Below, one piece after another: positions 1 through 9,235 of a stretch of 44,756 nt of DNA. The notes beneath the pieces were generated by a model, which worked only from the letters and a program-made list of their open reading frames with translations, ran no database searches and was not told the DNA's origin. The position numbers and the translations under genes are program-made. The number at the start of each line of letters is the position of its first letter. The first letter of the stretch is position 1. Source of the stretch: Mycobacterium sp. (GTDB taxonomy: Bacteria > Actinomycetota > Actinomycetes > Mycobacteriales > Mycobacteriaceae); the NCBI RefSeq assembly GCF_019247615.1, contig NZ_JAFBAT010000206.1, positions 1 through 44,756 of the forward strand, given 5' to 3'.

Positions 1-113
1 GCGGCCAGAGAAGTCCAGGCAGGCCGGGCGGCCAGTCCTTTCAAGCCGCGCCACCGGGGCCGGCAACGACCATGCAGCCTCACCCGGCCCACCCGGGTCA
101 CAGCACAACGTAA
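1..113 (+). CDS. Possible 3' end of cydA (partial, frame uncertain)
   Basis: The window opens just upstream of cydB, where mycobacteria carry cydA (cytochrome bd subunit I). Reading frame 3 stays open from the edge to a TAA at 111-113; frame 2 stays open to a TGA at 149-151. Neither short tail is recognisable, and CydA C-termini are poorly conserved, so this is inferred from gene order only. The bases from here to cydB hold the AAGGAG ribosome-binding site at 143-148. Confidence 0.25.
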   Translation, partial: GQRSPGRPGGQSFQAAPPGPATTMQPHPAHPGHSTT

Positions 114-153
114 CAACACGAAGTAACTGCACCTACGAACTTAAGGAGTGACC

Positions 154-1194
154 GTGGGGCTGCAGGAGTTGTGGTTCGGCATTATTGGGATGCTGTTCCT
201 GGGCTTTTTCATCCTGGAGGGTTTCGACTTCGGGGTGGGCATGCTGATGGAGCCGTTCGCCCACGTCGGAACCGGCGACCCGGAGGTGCGCCGCCGCACG
301 GTGCTCAACACCATCGGACCGGTCTGGGATGGCAACGAGGTGTGGCTGATCGTGGCCGGTGCCGCCATGTTCGCCGCATTTCCCGGGTGGTACGCCACCG
401 TCTTTTCCACGCTCTACCTGCCCCTGCTGGCGATTCTGTTCGGCATGATCGTGCGGGCGGTGTCGATCGAATGGCGCGGCAAGATCGACGACACAAAATG
501 GCGCAGGTGGGCCGATTTCGGTATCGCCGCCGGTTCCTGGCTGCCCGGTGTGCTGTGGGGAGTGGCGTTCGCCATCCTGGTCCGCGGACTCCCGGTGGAC
601 GGCGCCGGAGAGGTTCACCTGTCGATCACCGATGTGCTCAATGCCTACACGCTGCTTGGCGGGCTGGCCACCGCCGCACTGTTCTTGTTCTACGGAGCGG
701 TGTACATAGCTTTGGAGACCTCGGGTGCGATCCGCGACGACGCATACCGATTCGCGGTGTGGTTGTCGCTGCCGGTAACCGGACTGGTTGCGGGCTTCGG
801 CCTTTGGACGCAGCTGGCACACGGGAAGGACTGGACCTGGCTGGTGCTGGGTGTCGCCGTAGCCGCGCAGCTGGCGGCGGTGCTGTTGGTGTGGCGGCGC
901 TCGTCCGACGGCTGGGCCTTCGCGTGCACCGCCGTGGTGGTCGCAGCCGTTGTGGTTCTGCTGTTCGGTGCGCTGTATCCGAACCTGGTTCCGTCGACGC
1001 TGAACCCGCAATGGAGCGTGACCATCTACAACGCCTCGTCGACCCCGTACACCCTCAAGATCATGACCTGGGCGACGGCGATCATGGCCCCGCTGACGGT
1101 GGTGTATCAGGCGTGGTCGTATTGGGTGTTCCGGCAACGGCTTTCGGCCGAGCGGATACCGGCGCCCACCGGCTTGGCGAGGCGTGCGTCCTGA
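154..1194 (+). CDS. cydB: Cytochrome bd quinol oxidase subunit II
   Basis: CydB is the second membrane subunit of the bd-type terminal oxidase, which passes electrons from menaquinol to oxygen with high affinity and without proton pumping. The protein of about 346 residues is nearly all hydrophobic helices and carries the family N-terminal block GFFILEGFDFGVG and the stretch GPVWDGNEVWL. It closely matches the M. tuberculosis protein I recall, including the end TGLARRA. A GTG at 148 is also in frame, but AAGGAG at 143-148 lies 5 bases before the GTG at 154 and overlaps the one at 148, so 154 is preferred. The reading frame of cydD overlaps the stop, giving a cydB-cydD-cydC operon. Confidence 0.96.
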   Translation: MGLQELWFGIIGMLFLGFFILEGFDFGVGMLMEPFAHVGTGDPEVRRRTVLNTIGPVWDGNEVWLIVAGAAMFAAFPGWYATVFSTLYLPLLAILFGMIVRAVSIEWRGKIDDTKWRRWADFGIAAGSWLPGVLWGVAFAILVRGLPVDGAGEVHLSITDVLNAYTLLGGLATAALFLFYGAVYIALETSGAIRDDAYRFAVWLSLPVTGLVAGFGLWTQLAHGKDWTWLVLGVAVAAQLAAVLLVWRRSSDGWAFACTAVVVAAVVVLLFGALYPNLVPSTLNPQWSVTIYNASSTPYTLKIMTWATAIMAPLTVVYQAWSYWVFRQRLSAERIPAPTGLARRAS

Positions 1195-2855
1195 GCGCGC
1201 GGGCGCCCCTGGATCCGCGACTGTGGCGGGCATCGGCGCCGCTGCGGCGTTATCTGGTGGTCGCGGTGGGCTGCGGAGTGGTGATCGCGGGATGCGCGAT
1301 CGGCTCGGCGATTGTGCTGGCCGGCATCGTCACGCGCATCGTGGGCGCCGCCCCTCCGCATGACCCGCGCACATGGCTGGGACGCCTGTCAATCCTGTTG
1401 GCGCTGTGGGCCATCCGTACCGTGACGCAGTGGTTTCAGGCGCGCCTGAGTCAGCGGGGGGCCAGCGCGGTCATCGCCGACCTCAACGGCCAAGTGCTGG
1501 CCGCCGTCACGGGCCGCCAGCCTCGCGAAGTCGCTGCCCAGCGCGACGCCGCCGCGGTGCTGGTCACCCGCGGCCTCGACGGGCTGCGCCCCTACTTCAC
1601 CGGATACCTTCCCACATTGCTGCTCGCTGCGATTCTGACCCCCGCTACCGTTGCCGTCATCGCGGCCTATGACGTGAAATCAGTTGCGATCGTGGTGATC
1701 ACACTTCCGCTGATACCGGTTTTCATGGTGCTGATCGGGCTCGCGACGGCCGACCGGTCGGCGGTAGCGCTGGAGGCCATGACGACCCTGCAGGCCCGGT
1801 TGCTGGATCTGATCGCCGGCATCCCGACGCTGCGGGCGCTGGGACGCGGTCGCGGCCCGGAAGTTAGGATCGCCGAACTCGCTGCCGCACAACGGCGCTC
1901 AACCATGGCCACGCTGCGGATCGCATTCCTGTCGGCGCTGGTACTCGAATTGCTCGCCACGCTGGGCGTAGCGCTGATCGCGGTCAGCATCGGACTTCGC
2001 CTGGTGTTCGGCGAAATGACCCTGACCACCGGCCTGACGGTGCTGCTGCTGGCGCCGGACGTCTACTGGCCGCTGCGCCGGGTCGGCGCGGAATTTCACG
2101 CCGCCCAAGACGGTAGGACTGCGGCCGACAAGGCGTTCGCCCTCATCGGCGAGCCGGCCGTCCCAACGACGCCAAACGGGACGGTGGCCGCCCGTGGCGC
2201 ACGCATCCGACTGGAAAGACTCACCGTGGCGGGACGCGACGGCGCTGCGCCACGCGACCTCAGCGCCGTGATCGAACCCGGCCGGGTGACGGTGCTGACC
2301 GGACCCAACGGCGCCGGAAAAAGCACCACGCTGCAGGCGATCGCCGGGATCACACCGCCCTCATCGGGCCGCGTGACCGTGGCGGGAATCGACGTCGCCG
2401 AACTCGAGCCGACGACGTGGTGGCGGCAATTGTCCTGGCTACCGCAACGGCCGGCGCTGGTCCCGGGCACCGTGTACGACAATCTCGTCCTGCTCGGAGA
2501 CTTGAATGATATTGAAAAAGCTTGCACTGCATCGGCTTTCGATGCTGTGCTGGCGGAGCTGCCCGACGGCATGGAGACCGAGCTCGGGCGCGGCGGCGTC
2601 GGCCTGTCGCTGGGGCAGCGGCAGCGGTTGGGGCTTGCGCGGGTGTTCGGCTCGGCGGCCAGCGTATTGCTGCTTGACGAGCCGACCGCGCACCTGGACG
2701 CCCACACGGAGGAACGGGTACTGCGGGCCATAGTGCAGCGCGCCCGGGCCGGGGCGACCGTGATCGTCGTCGGACACCGTGAACCCGTCGTCGAAATCGG
2801 CGACCGCGTCATCGAAGTGGCCGCCGGCAGCGGAGAGCGTCATGCCAGCGTCTGA
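1191..2855 (+). CDS. cydD: Cytochrome bd assembly ABC transporter, CydD half
   Basis: CydD pairs with CydC as an inner-membrane ABC exporter of thiols (cysteine/glutathione in E. coli) needed to assemble bd oxidase. About six hydrophobic helices fill the first 300 or so residues. The ATPase domain shows Walker A GPNGAGKST (codons near 2308), signature LSLGQRQR and Walker B VLLLDEPTAHLD. The start is unclear: the open frame runs back through cydB, and homology begins near the residues APLDPRLW right after the cydB stop. A CTG at 1191 overlaps that stop (CTGA); an in-frame TTG lies upstream near 1122 and GTGs lie downstream near 1255. Its 3' end overlaps cydC by 14 bases. Confidence 0.93.
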   Translation: MSARAPLDPRLWRASAPLRRYLVVAVGCGVVIAGCAIGSAIVLAGIVTRIVGAAPPHDPRTWLGRLSILLALWAIRTVTQWFQARLSQRGASAVIADLNGQVLAAVTGRQPREVAAQRDAAAVLVTRGLDGLRPYFTGYLPTLLLAAILTPATVAVIAAYDVKSVAIVVITLPLIPVFMVLIGLATADRSAVALEAMTTLQARLLDLIAGIPTLRALGRGRGPEVRIAELAAAQRRSTMATLRIAFLSALVLELLATLGVALIAVSIGLRLVFGEMTLTTGLTVLLLAPDVYWPLRRVGAEFHAAQDGRTAADKAFALIGEPAVPTTPNGTVAARGARIRLERLTVAGRDGAAPRDLSAVIEPGRVTVLTGPNGAGKSTTLQAIAGITPPSSGRVTVAGIDVAELEPTTWWRQLSWLPQRPALVPGTVYDNLVLLGDLNDIEKACTASAFDAVLAELPDGMETELGRGGVGLSLGQRQRLGLARVFGSAASVLLLDEPTAHLDAHTEERVLRAIVQRARAGATVIVVGHREPVVEIGDRVIEVAAGSGERHASV

Positions 2856-4527
2856 TCCGCTCGTGGTCGGACTTGGCTTGCTGCGCCCGCGCTTGCCCAG
2901 GATCCTCGCGGCCATCGCCCTCGGCGTGTCGTCATTGGGCAGTGCCCTGGCGTTGGCCGGGTTTTCGGCGTGGCTGATCACGCGCGCCTGGCAGATGCCG
3001 CCGGTGCTCGACCTGTCCGTCGCGGTCGTCGCGGTCCGCACGTTCGCGATTTCCCGTGGCGTCCTGCACTATTGCGAGCGGCTGGCCACCCACGACGCCG
3101 CGCTACGCGCGACCGGCAGCGCCCGGGTGCAAGTCTATCGGCGGCTGGCCCACGGGCCGGCGGAGGCAGCCGTCCGGCTCCGCAGCGGTGAACTGGTGGC
3201 ACGGGTGGGCGCCGACGTTGAAGAGCTGGCCAACGTGCTGGTGCGCGCCGTCGTACCGATCGGCGTCGCGGCGGTGCTGGGCTTGGCGGCGACGGCGGTC
3301 CTCGCGGCCATTTCGCCGCCGGCCGCCACGGTCCTGGCGATCTGCCTGCTGCTCGCCGGCGTTGTCGCGCCGCGACTGGCCGCTCGAGCAGCGAGCAAGC
3401 AAGAGGAGATTGCGCGGCAACATCACTCCGCCCGCGACACTGCGGCCATGGCCGCCCTAGAGCACGCGCCGGAGCTTCGCGTCGCCGGCGCGCTGCCCGA
3501 TGTCATCGCCGAATCGGCACGCCGCCAACGTGCTTGGGCCGCCGCCCTCGACGCGGCCGCCAGGCCGGCCGCCGCCGCGGCAGCGGTGCCGACCGCCGCC
3601 ATCGGAGTCAGCGTGCTGGGCGCGGTGGTAGCGGGAATAGCGTTGGCCCCCGCGGTCGCACCCACCACACTGGCCGTCCTGATGTTGCTGCCGCTCTCCG
3701 CTTTCGAGGCGACGACGCCCTTGCCGGCCGCCGCGGTCCAGCTGATGCGATCGCGGATCGCTGCCCGTCGCCTGCTCGACCTGGCTCCCCCGGAACACCC
3801 CGAGGAGGGCGGCGAGCCGGTGCCCGCCGGCGTCGGCACGCTGTCTGTCGATGTCTGTTACGGTCACCCGAATGCGATCCGGCTTATCCGGGTTGAGCTC
3901 GAAATGCCGCCGGGGGCCCGGCTGGCCGTCACCGGCGCCAGCGGTTCGGGCAAGACGACGCTGCTGATGACCCTCGCCGGGCTGCTGCCCCCGCTGGACG
4001 GACGGGTGGCGCTGGACGGGACCGACATCGGCCGCTTCGACGAAGTCGAATTGCACAGGGCCGTCAGCTTTTTCGCCGAGGACGCGCACGTCTTCGCCAC
4101 CACGGTCCGCGACAACCTGCTGGTCGCCCGTGGCGACTGCGACGACGACGAGCTGACGGCGGCGCTGGCCGCGGTCGGCCTCGGCGGCTGGCTCGCCGGC
4201 CTGCCCGAGGGCCTGTCCACGGTGTTGATCGGTGGCGCGCAGGCGCTTTCGGCGGGCCAGCGCCGACGGCTACTGTTGGCCCGCGCCGTGATCTCACCCG
4301 CGCGGATCGTGCTGCTCGACGAGCCCACCGAGCACCTCGACGCGACCGACGCCGAACCGATCCTTCGTGATCTATTGGGGCCTAACGGCCTCATTTCGGC
4401 GGACCGGACCGTGGTCGTCGCTACCCACCACTTGCCCAACGGGATTGGCTGCCGCGAACTTCACATCGATCCGGCGGATCACCTGATCGGCCAAGCCGAT
4501 GCCAGCGTCACGAGCGGTGCGCTCTGA
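2842..4527 (+). CDS. cydC: Cytochrome bd assembly ABC transporter, CydC half
   Basis: This is the partner of CydD in the ABC exporter required for cytochrome bd assembly. The 561-residue protein has an N-terminal membrane domain followed by an ATPase with Walker [10 protein letters not shown], signature LSAGQRRR and Walker [13 protein letters not shown], so the ATPase motifs look intact. The ATG at 2842 follows GGAGAG at 2832-2837 and lies inside the last codons of cydD, which implies coupled translation. An in-frame codon at 2779 would add 21 residues that merely overlap cydD and is rejected. The 3' end overlaps the convergent epoxide hydrolase gene by 20 bases. Confidence 0.95.
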   Translation: MPASDPLVVGLGLLRPRLPRILAAIALGVSSLGSALALAGFSAWLITRAWQMPPVLDLSVAVVAVRTFAISRGVLHYCERLATHDAALRATGSARVQVYRRLAHGPAEAAVRLRSGELVARVGADVEELANVLVRAVVPIGVAAVLGLAATAVLAAISPPAATVLAICLLLAGVVAPRLAARAASKQEEIARQHHSARDTAAMAALEHAPELRVAGALPDVIAESARRQRAWAAALDAAARPAAAAAAVPTAAIGVSVLGAVVAGIALAPAVAPTTLAVLMLLPLSAFEATTPLPAAAVQLMRSRIAARRLLDLAPPEHPEEGGEPVPAGVGTLSVDVCYGHPNAIRLIRVELEMPPGARLAVTGASGSGKTTLLMTLAGLLPPLDGRVALDGTDIGRFDEVELHRAVSFFAEDAHVFATTVRDNLLVARGDCDDDELTAALAAVGLGGWLAGLPEGLSTVLIGGAQALSAGQRRRLLLARAVISPARIVLLDEPTEHLDATDAEPILRDLLGPNGLISADRTVVVATHHLPNGIGCRELHIDPADHLIGQADASVTSGAL

Positions 4528-5665
4528 AAAATTCGCGGATGTCGGCAATGAGGACTTCGGGTTTCTCCATGGCGGCGAAGTGACCGCCATCGTCGACGTC
4601 GGTCCAGCGGGTAATCGTGTTCTGCCCTTCGACATAACGCCGGATGCTGACGTCCTGCGCGAACACAAGCGCTGCGGTGGGTACTCCGGAGTTTGGGTGC
4701 GGTGTCGTCCAGTCGCTTCCTTGTGCGTAGCCGACGTACGCGGCGGATCCGGCCGTTCTGGTGAACCAGTAGATCGACGCGTTGGTGAGCAACCTATCCC
4801 GCTCGATGATTTTGTCGGGGACGGTGTCTCGCGGATGGGTCCATTCTCGGAATTTGTCCATGATCCAGGCCAGCTGCCCGACCGGGGAGTCGGTAAGCCC
4901 GTAGGCGATGGTTTGCGGCCGGGTGGACTGAATCGCGATGTAGCCGTACTCCTCTCGCATGAACGCCTCGATCCGGCGCACCCGGTCGCGCTCGAGCTCG
5001 GAGAGCTCAGCGAGCTCCTTGTCCGGCAGTGGCACGGGCGGCACGACCGAGGGGCCGTTGAGGTGCACACCGGCGACACGATCGGGAGCCACCCGTCCCA
5101 GCTGCGGGCTGATCGCCGCGCCGAGGTCCCCGCCCTGGGCGCCGTAACGCCGATAGCCGAGCCGCCGCATCAGCTCGGCCCAGGTCCTGGCGATCCGATC
5201 GGTGGTCCAGCCGCCATCGACCGTCGGACCTGAGAAACCAAATCCCGGCAGTGAGGGAATCACCACGTCGAACGCGTCAGCGCGGTCACCACCTCCGTGT
5301 GCCTGAGGGTCGGTGAGCGGTCCGATGACGTCGAGGAATCCGACGAAGGAATCCGGCCAGCCGTGGGTCAGGATCAGCGGGAAAGCGTCGGGCTCGGGCG
5401 AGCGAACGTGCAGGAAATGGATGCGCTGTCCGTCGATCGTGGTGGTGAACTGCGGGTACTCGTTCAGGCCGGCTTCGGCCGCGCGCCAGTCGTACCCACT
5501 GCGCCAATACTCGGTGAGCTCACGCAGCCAGTGAAGGGGAACTCCGCTGTCCCAGTCGTCGCCCGGAAGCGGCGTCGGCCATCGGGCGCGATCAAGCCGA
5601 TCGTGCAGGTCGTCGAGCTGCGGTTGGGGAATATCAATGCGAAACGGTGTGATGTCGTTGGTCAT
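4508..5665 (-). CDS. Epoxide hydrolase (alpha/beta hydrolase with EHN domain)
   Basis: The 385-residue protein belongs to the microsomal-type epoxide hydrolases, which open epoxides to diols. The N-terminal lid domain ([20 protein letters not shown], about residues 7-110) is typical. The oxyanion-hole motif HGWPDS is near residue 103. The nucleophile motif GGDLG, with Asp rather than Ser, is near 180. A C-terminal [11 protein letters not shown] supplies the catalytic His. The substrate is unknown. M. tuberculosis has no such gene between cydC and Rv1619, so this looks like an accessory insertion. It is divergent from a WYL regulator. A -10-like TACCTT on the minus strand lies 7 bases before the ATG and no ribosome-binding site is evident, suggesting a leaderless message. 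Confidence 0.92.
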   Translation of the reverse strand: MTNDITPFRIDIPQPQLDDLHDRLDRARWPTPLPGDDWDSGVPLHWLRELTEYWRSGYDWRAAEAGLNEYPQFTTTIDGQRIHFLHVRSPEPDAFPLILTHGWPDSFVGFLDVIGPLTDPQAHGGGDRADAFDVVIPSLPGFGFSGPTVDGGWTTDRIARTWAELMRRLGYRRYGAQGGDLGAAISPQLGRVAPDRVAGVHLNGPSVVPPVPLPDKELAELSELERDRVRRIEAFMREEYGYIAIQSTRPQTIAYGLTDSPVGQLAWIMDKFREWTHPRDTVPDKIIERDRLLTNASIYWFTRTAGSAAYVGYAQGSDWTTPHPNSGVPTAALVFAQDVSIRRYVEGQNTITRWTDVDDGGHFAAMEKPEVLIADIREFFRAHRS

Positions 5666-5672
5666 AAGACCG

Positions 5673-5678
5673 AAGGTA
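5673..5678 (-). promoter_or_regulatory. Predicted -10 box of the epoxide hydrolase (leaderless)
   Basis: On the minus strand TACCTT fits the mycobacterial TANNNT -10 pattern and ends 7 bases before the ATG at 5665, so transcription could begin at the start codon. No Shine-Dalgarno sequence is present. Inferred from spacing alone. Confidence 0.45.
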
Positions 5679-5688
5679 TGGCTCGGTC

Positions 5689-5705
5689 AGGTCAGGTCCT
5701 GTCCT
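5689..5705. promoter_or_regulatory. Imperfect palindrome between epoxide hydrolase and WYL regulator
   Basis: Half-sites AGGTCAGG and CCTGTCCT flank one central T; seven of eight pairs match. The site lies in the middle of the 62-base divergent gap, over the -35 region of the hydrolase promoter and just upstream of a TAGGTT (5705-5710) that could be the regulator's -10. It is a candidate operator for the adjacent WYL protein. Confidence 0.45.
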
Positions 5706-5727
5706 AGGTTGCGGGCAGAATTGAAAC

Positions 5728-6702
5728 GTGCTCGAGACGTCCGCGCGGTTGCTTCGCCTGCTTGGCCTCTTACAGATGCGCCGCGAATGGACCGGCGCCG
5801 ATCTGGCCGATCGGCTGAGCGTCGACGTTCGAACGGTGCGCAGGGACATCGCGAAGTTGCGGACACTGGGCTACCCGGTCGAAGCCACCTCCGGGCGCTG
5901 CGGCTATCGGTTGGGCGCGGGGGCTCAGCTGCCGCCGCTGCTTCTCGACGACGAAGAAACCGTCGCTGTCGCCATCGGATTGCGCACCGCCGCAACGAGT
6001 TCTGTGACGGGCATCGAAGAGCCCTCGGTGCGAGCGCTTGCCAAACTCGAACAACTGCTCCCGTCACGACTGCGGCACCGCATCAATCTGCTGACCGCGA
6101 CCACCGAAACCGTTTCCGGACCCGGCCCTACCGTGCACCCGGAAAAGCTCATCGCCGTCGCCCGGGCATGCCGCGACCAGCACCAACTTCGGTTCGACTA
6201 CGTCGGCCACGACGGAACGGCCTCGCTTCGCACGGTGGAACCTCATCGGCTGATACACACCGGCAAGCGCTGGTACCTGATCGCCTGGGACACCGACCGT
6301 GACGACTGGCGTACCTACCGCGTCGACCGATTGACCCCGCGCGTTCCCACTGGGCCCCGGTTCTCGTTCCGCGCGCCACCAGACGTCGACTTGAGCGCCT
6401 ACCTGTCACGCGGTATCACAACGGACGCCTATCGATACCGCGCCCGCATCACTCTGCATGTCCCTATTAGCGTTGCCGCCGAACGCGTTTCGCACTATGT
6501 CGGACTACTCGAATCGAGCGGCGACGAAGACTGCGTCCTGTACACCGGATCGAACAGCCTCGACGAACTCGCGCTGTACGTCGGCTTGTTCCAATTCCCT
6601 TGCACTGTACATGAACCCACCGAATTGATCGAACACATCCGCCATCTCACCGACCGGCTCGCGGGCGCTATCGGGCAGAGCTTCCCTCCCCGCCGGGGCT
6701 GA
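5728..6702 (+). CDS. WYL-domain transcriptional regulator (YafY/DeoR-like)
   Basis: The 324-residue protein has an N-terminal winged helix-turn-helix (about residues 5-60, with LADRLSVDVRTVRRDIAKL) and a central WYL domain (about 135-215, including KRWYLIAWDTDRDDWRTYRVDR), then a C-terminal extension. Such proteins sense ligands, often nucleic-acid derived or small molecules, and act as repressors or activators. It is transcribed away from the epoxide hydrolase across a 62-base gap containing a palindrome, so local control of that gene is likely. The GTG at 5728 has no strong ribosome-binding site; a TAGGTT at 5705-5710 would give only a very short leader. Ligand unknown. Confidence 0.9.
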   Translation: MLETSARLLRLLGLLQMRREWTGADLADRLSVDVRTVRRDIAKLRTLGYPVEATSGRCGYRLGAGAQLPPLLLDDEETVAVAIGLRTAATSSVTGIEEPSVRALAKLEQLLPSRLRHRINLLTATTETVSGPGPTVHPEKLIAVARACRDQHQLRFDYVGHDGTASLRTVEPHRLIHTGKRWYLIAWDTDRDDWRTYRVDRLTPRVPTGPRFSFRAPPDVDLSAYLSRGITTDAYRYRARITLHVPISVAAERVSHYVGLLESSGDEDCVLYTGSNSLDELALYVGLFQFPCTVHEPTELIEHIRHLTDRLAGAIGQSFPPRRG

Positions 6703-6731
6703 AGCGGAAACTCAAATCACAGCGCCACGAA

Positions 6732-8129
6732 CTACAGATGTCGCCGGCGCGGCGTGAACTCGAGCGTCAACAGCACGAAAACCAACTGGACCAGCTGGGT
6801 CATCGAGATTACCGCGTACCGTCGGGCGTCCATCGCGTGGAACTTGCGCACGTAGCAGTACAGCGACTCGAGCGCGATCAGCGGGTCGAGCACCTGGATC
6901 AACCGGTAGAAGACGCGCTGCAGCCGGCCGCGGTCCTTGTCCTCGAAGATCTCCGGGAACGCCGCGAACGAGAGCGATATCCGTTGCGCGCCGGTTTCTT
7001 TCGCGGCCATGATCATGTCGACGCTGAGGCGTTCGTCGATGCCGTTGGGCGCCCCGCGGCGACGCCACGGCACGTCGAGGCTGATGTCGCTGCCGCCGCC
7101 GACGGTCGCGTACCGATGGAAGCCCTGCACCCGCCCCGATGCGTCTCTGGCGATGATCAGCTGTATGCCGGGGAACCGGCCCTCCAGCACGCCGTCGAGA
7201 TTCATGTAGAAACCGCGATCGGCGTGGGCCCCGCTGGGGGACGCCCGCACCACGTCGGTCAGCTCGGCGAGCAGCTTGTCGTCGAGCTCCTGCTCGCCCA
7301 CGATCTCGGTGGTGATGCCGCAGTTGTGGGTGCGCTGCACTGCCTGGCGCAGATTGCGGAACTTGCGTCCGACCATCTCGAAGCTCGCCACGTCGACGAC
7401 GACGTCGCGGCCAATCGGTATGGCGCGCAGCGATTGCCCGATCACCGCAGGGTCTTTCCACAACCCGAGTCGGCGTTCGCTGCAACCCACCACCGCGATC
7501 CGCCAGCCGTGGGCGCGACACATTGCGGCGAAGTCGGCGACCAACTCGGGGAATTTCTCCTCGTTCCCGACGGGGTCCCCACCGACCGCGGCAAATCCCA
7601 GCCGGGTCCGGTACGCCAACGCAGCGCTGCCGTCGGCGGTGAAGTGATAGCACTTGCCGGTCTGCATGGCGAACGGCGCCAGCGGGTCGTCACTGGTGGC
7701 GTTGATCAACGCCCACAACCGGGGCAGGTCCTCGGGTCGCGGACGCGAAGACGTCGGCCACATCAGCGCCACTCCGGACGCGACGATCAGCAGATTACCG
7801 AGTAGGTCAAAGGACAACACGTGCACGCCCAGCCCCGCGAGCACGACGAAGGCGGCAGCGGTGGCGTGCATGGCCGTCACCGGGCGGCCGAGGAAGATGC
7901 CGCGGGCGATGAAGGCCACCGCGCCCAAAACCGCCAGCGACCAGCCCAGCCGGTCGGCGTAGTGCCACGCAGGATTGCGGTGGTGTCGGGCAAGAACGAC
8001 GGCCAGCCAGCCTGCGGAGCAGACCAGGGCCGTGGCCCCGACCCACCGGGCCGCAAGCGAATCACCGTGGACGACAACGCGTTCGCGCGCACGGGGCTTC
8101 GCGGCGACCTCGACCGGCGACCCGTTCAC
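6732..8129 (-). CDS. Membrane protein with DUF2156 (lysyl-phosphatidylglycerol synthase-like) domain
   Basis: This matches the gene M. tuberculosis has at this place (Rv1619, conserved membrane protein). About four hydrophobic helices occupy the first 130 residues (for example GWSLAVLGAVAFIARGIF). They are followed by a soluble DUF2156/MprF-C-like acyltransferase fold containing FTADGSAALAYR, VGRKFRNLRQAVQR and SLSFAAFPEIF. MprF relatives transfer amino acids from aminoacyl-tRNA to lipids; whether this one does is not known. The GTG at 8129 follows GGAGG by 5 bases. An upstream in-frame TTG at 8168 and a GTG at 8135 are less well placed. It is transcribed in the same direction as tesB after a gap of 146 bases, and converges on the WYL gene. 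Confidence 0.88.
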   Translation of the reverse strand: MNGSPVEVAAKPRARERVVVHGDSLAARWVGATALVCSAGWLAVVLARHHRNPAWHYADRLGWSLAVLGAVAFIARGIFLGRPVTAMHATAAAFVVLAGLGVHVLSFDLLGNLLIVASGVALMWPTSSRPRPEDLPRLWALINATSDDPLAPFAMQTGKCYHFTADGSAALAYRTRLGFAAVGGDPVGNEEKFPELVADFAAMCRAHGWRIAVVGCSERRLGLWKDPAVIGQSLRAIPIGRDVVVDVASFEMVGRKFRNLRQAVQRTHNCGITTEIVGEQELDDKLLAELTDVVRASPSGAHADRGFYMNLDGVLEGRFPGIQLIIARDASGRVQGFHRYATVGGGSDISLDVPWRRRGAPNGIDERLSVDMIMAAKETGAQRISLSFAAFPEIFEDKDRGRLQRVFYRLIQVLDPLIALESLYCYVRKFHAMDARRYAVISMTQLVQLVFVLLTLEFTPRRRHL

Positions 8130-8275
8130 TCTCACCTCCGATGCGCTGACACTGCAGCTGGGCGGCAAATCGCCACCTCGGCACCGAATACCCGGCTGAT
8201 TGTGAACATACGCTGCTCACAGCTGGTTGACAGCCTAAATCACACCGTCATCCTGCGAGTATCCCTTCAGCGTGT

Positions 8276-9151
8276 CTATCGGCGGCGAGAGGGAAAGTAT
8301 TTCAGGACGCCCTCTTGCACCACCGTCGCGATGAGTTGCCCGCCGCTATCGAAGAAGTGCCCGGTCCCCAGCCCGCGTGAATCCGCTGCCACCGGTGAGG
8401 ATGTCGAGTACAACAGCCAGTCGTCGAGGTTGACCTGCCGGTGAAACCACACAGAGTGGTTGGCGGACGCGGCGAAGATGCGGTCGAATCCCCAAGAAAG
8501 CCCGTGGGTGGTGATCACCGAGTCGAGCACCGTGGTGTCCGAGGCGTAAACCATGGTCGCGGTGTGCAATACGGGGTCATCGGGCATCGCCCCGAGGGCC
8601 TTGACCCAGACTCTGTTGTGGGGAAGGCGTTCGCCCTTGTCCCGCATCACCCAGGCAGGGTCGTTGGTGTAGCGCCATTCGATCGGCTGCAAGGCGTTGA
8701 CGAAGTGCGGGACGGTCTCCTCGTAGCCCCTCAACAGTTCGCGGATGGGGGGCAGCGCCTGGGGCGGCGCGACCGCCGGCGGATCGACGGCGTGCTCCAG
8801 GCCGCGACCGCCCGCCATGTAGGAGATCATCGCCGAGGACAGCAGCAGGCCGTCTTGCACCGCGTCGACGCGCCGGTTTGCGAAGCGTCGCTCGTCCCGC
8901 AGCCGTACCACGCGGAATTCGATGTCCTTGGCGGTGTCGCCGCCGTTGACGAAGTGGACCGACAACGCGCTGGGCGGCAAGTCATCCCGGACCAGCGTGC
9001 GGCAGCTCGCGACAAACGATTGCGCCATGAGCTGCCCGCCGAAGGTGCGCATCGGGTTCTTGCTCGGATGGGACCCGACGAACAGGTCGTCCGCGACGCG
9101 GTTGAGGTCCAGGACGGCCAGCAGCTCGTCGAAATCGTTGCTAGCCGCCAC
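8276..9151 (-). CDS. tesB: Acyl-CoA thioesterase II
   Basis: TesB hydrolyses acyl-CoA to free fatty acid and CoA. The 291-residue protein forms the usual double hot-dog fold, with N-terminal FVGSHPSKNPMRTFGGQLMA and C-terminal VVQEGVLKYF. Aligned by eye with E. coli TesB, the catalytic set is kept: D205 (in YASDTTVL), S229 in place of Thr, and Q279 (VVQEG). One usually conserved Asp next to the catalytic Ser/Thr is Asn here (N231 in ASANHSVWFHR). The GTG at 9151 follows AGGAG with 9 bases between; the open frame extends 16 codons further without support. It is equivalent to tesB1 (Rv1618) in gene order. Confidence 0.94.
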   Translation of the reverse strand: MAASNDFDELLAVLDLNRVADDLFVGSHPSKNPMRTFGGQLMAQSFVASCRTLVRDDLPPSALSVHFVNGGDTAKDIEFRVVRLRDERRFANRRVDAVQDGLLLSSAMISYMAGGRGLEHAVDPPAVAPPQALPPIRELLRGYEETVPHFVNALQPIEWRYTNDPAWVMRDKGERLPHNRVWVKALGAMPDDPVLHTATMVYASDTTVLDSVITTHGLSWGFDRIFAASANHSVWFHRQVNLDDWLLYSTSSPVAADSRGLGTGHFFDSGGQLIATVVQEGVLKYFPSRRR

Positions 9152-9235
9152 AGGCCTGCTCTCCTGCCGATTTACTCGCCTCCTCCGCAGACGCCGCATG
9201 GGCGCGTCCGTATCGCCCCCCGCGGTCGTGAGCGG

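Noticed and set aside
171..1190. Upstream extension of the cydD reading frame through all of cydB.
   Set aside because: Translated residues there are Arg-rich noise, while the other frame is a well conserved CydB.
8459..8461. Suspected loss of the active-site Asp in TesB (Asn231 in ANHSVWFHR).
   Set aside because: Careful alignment shows the catalytic Asp is D205, with S229 and Q279 also present; Asn231 is a neighbouring, non-catalytic position.
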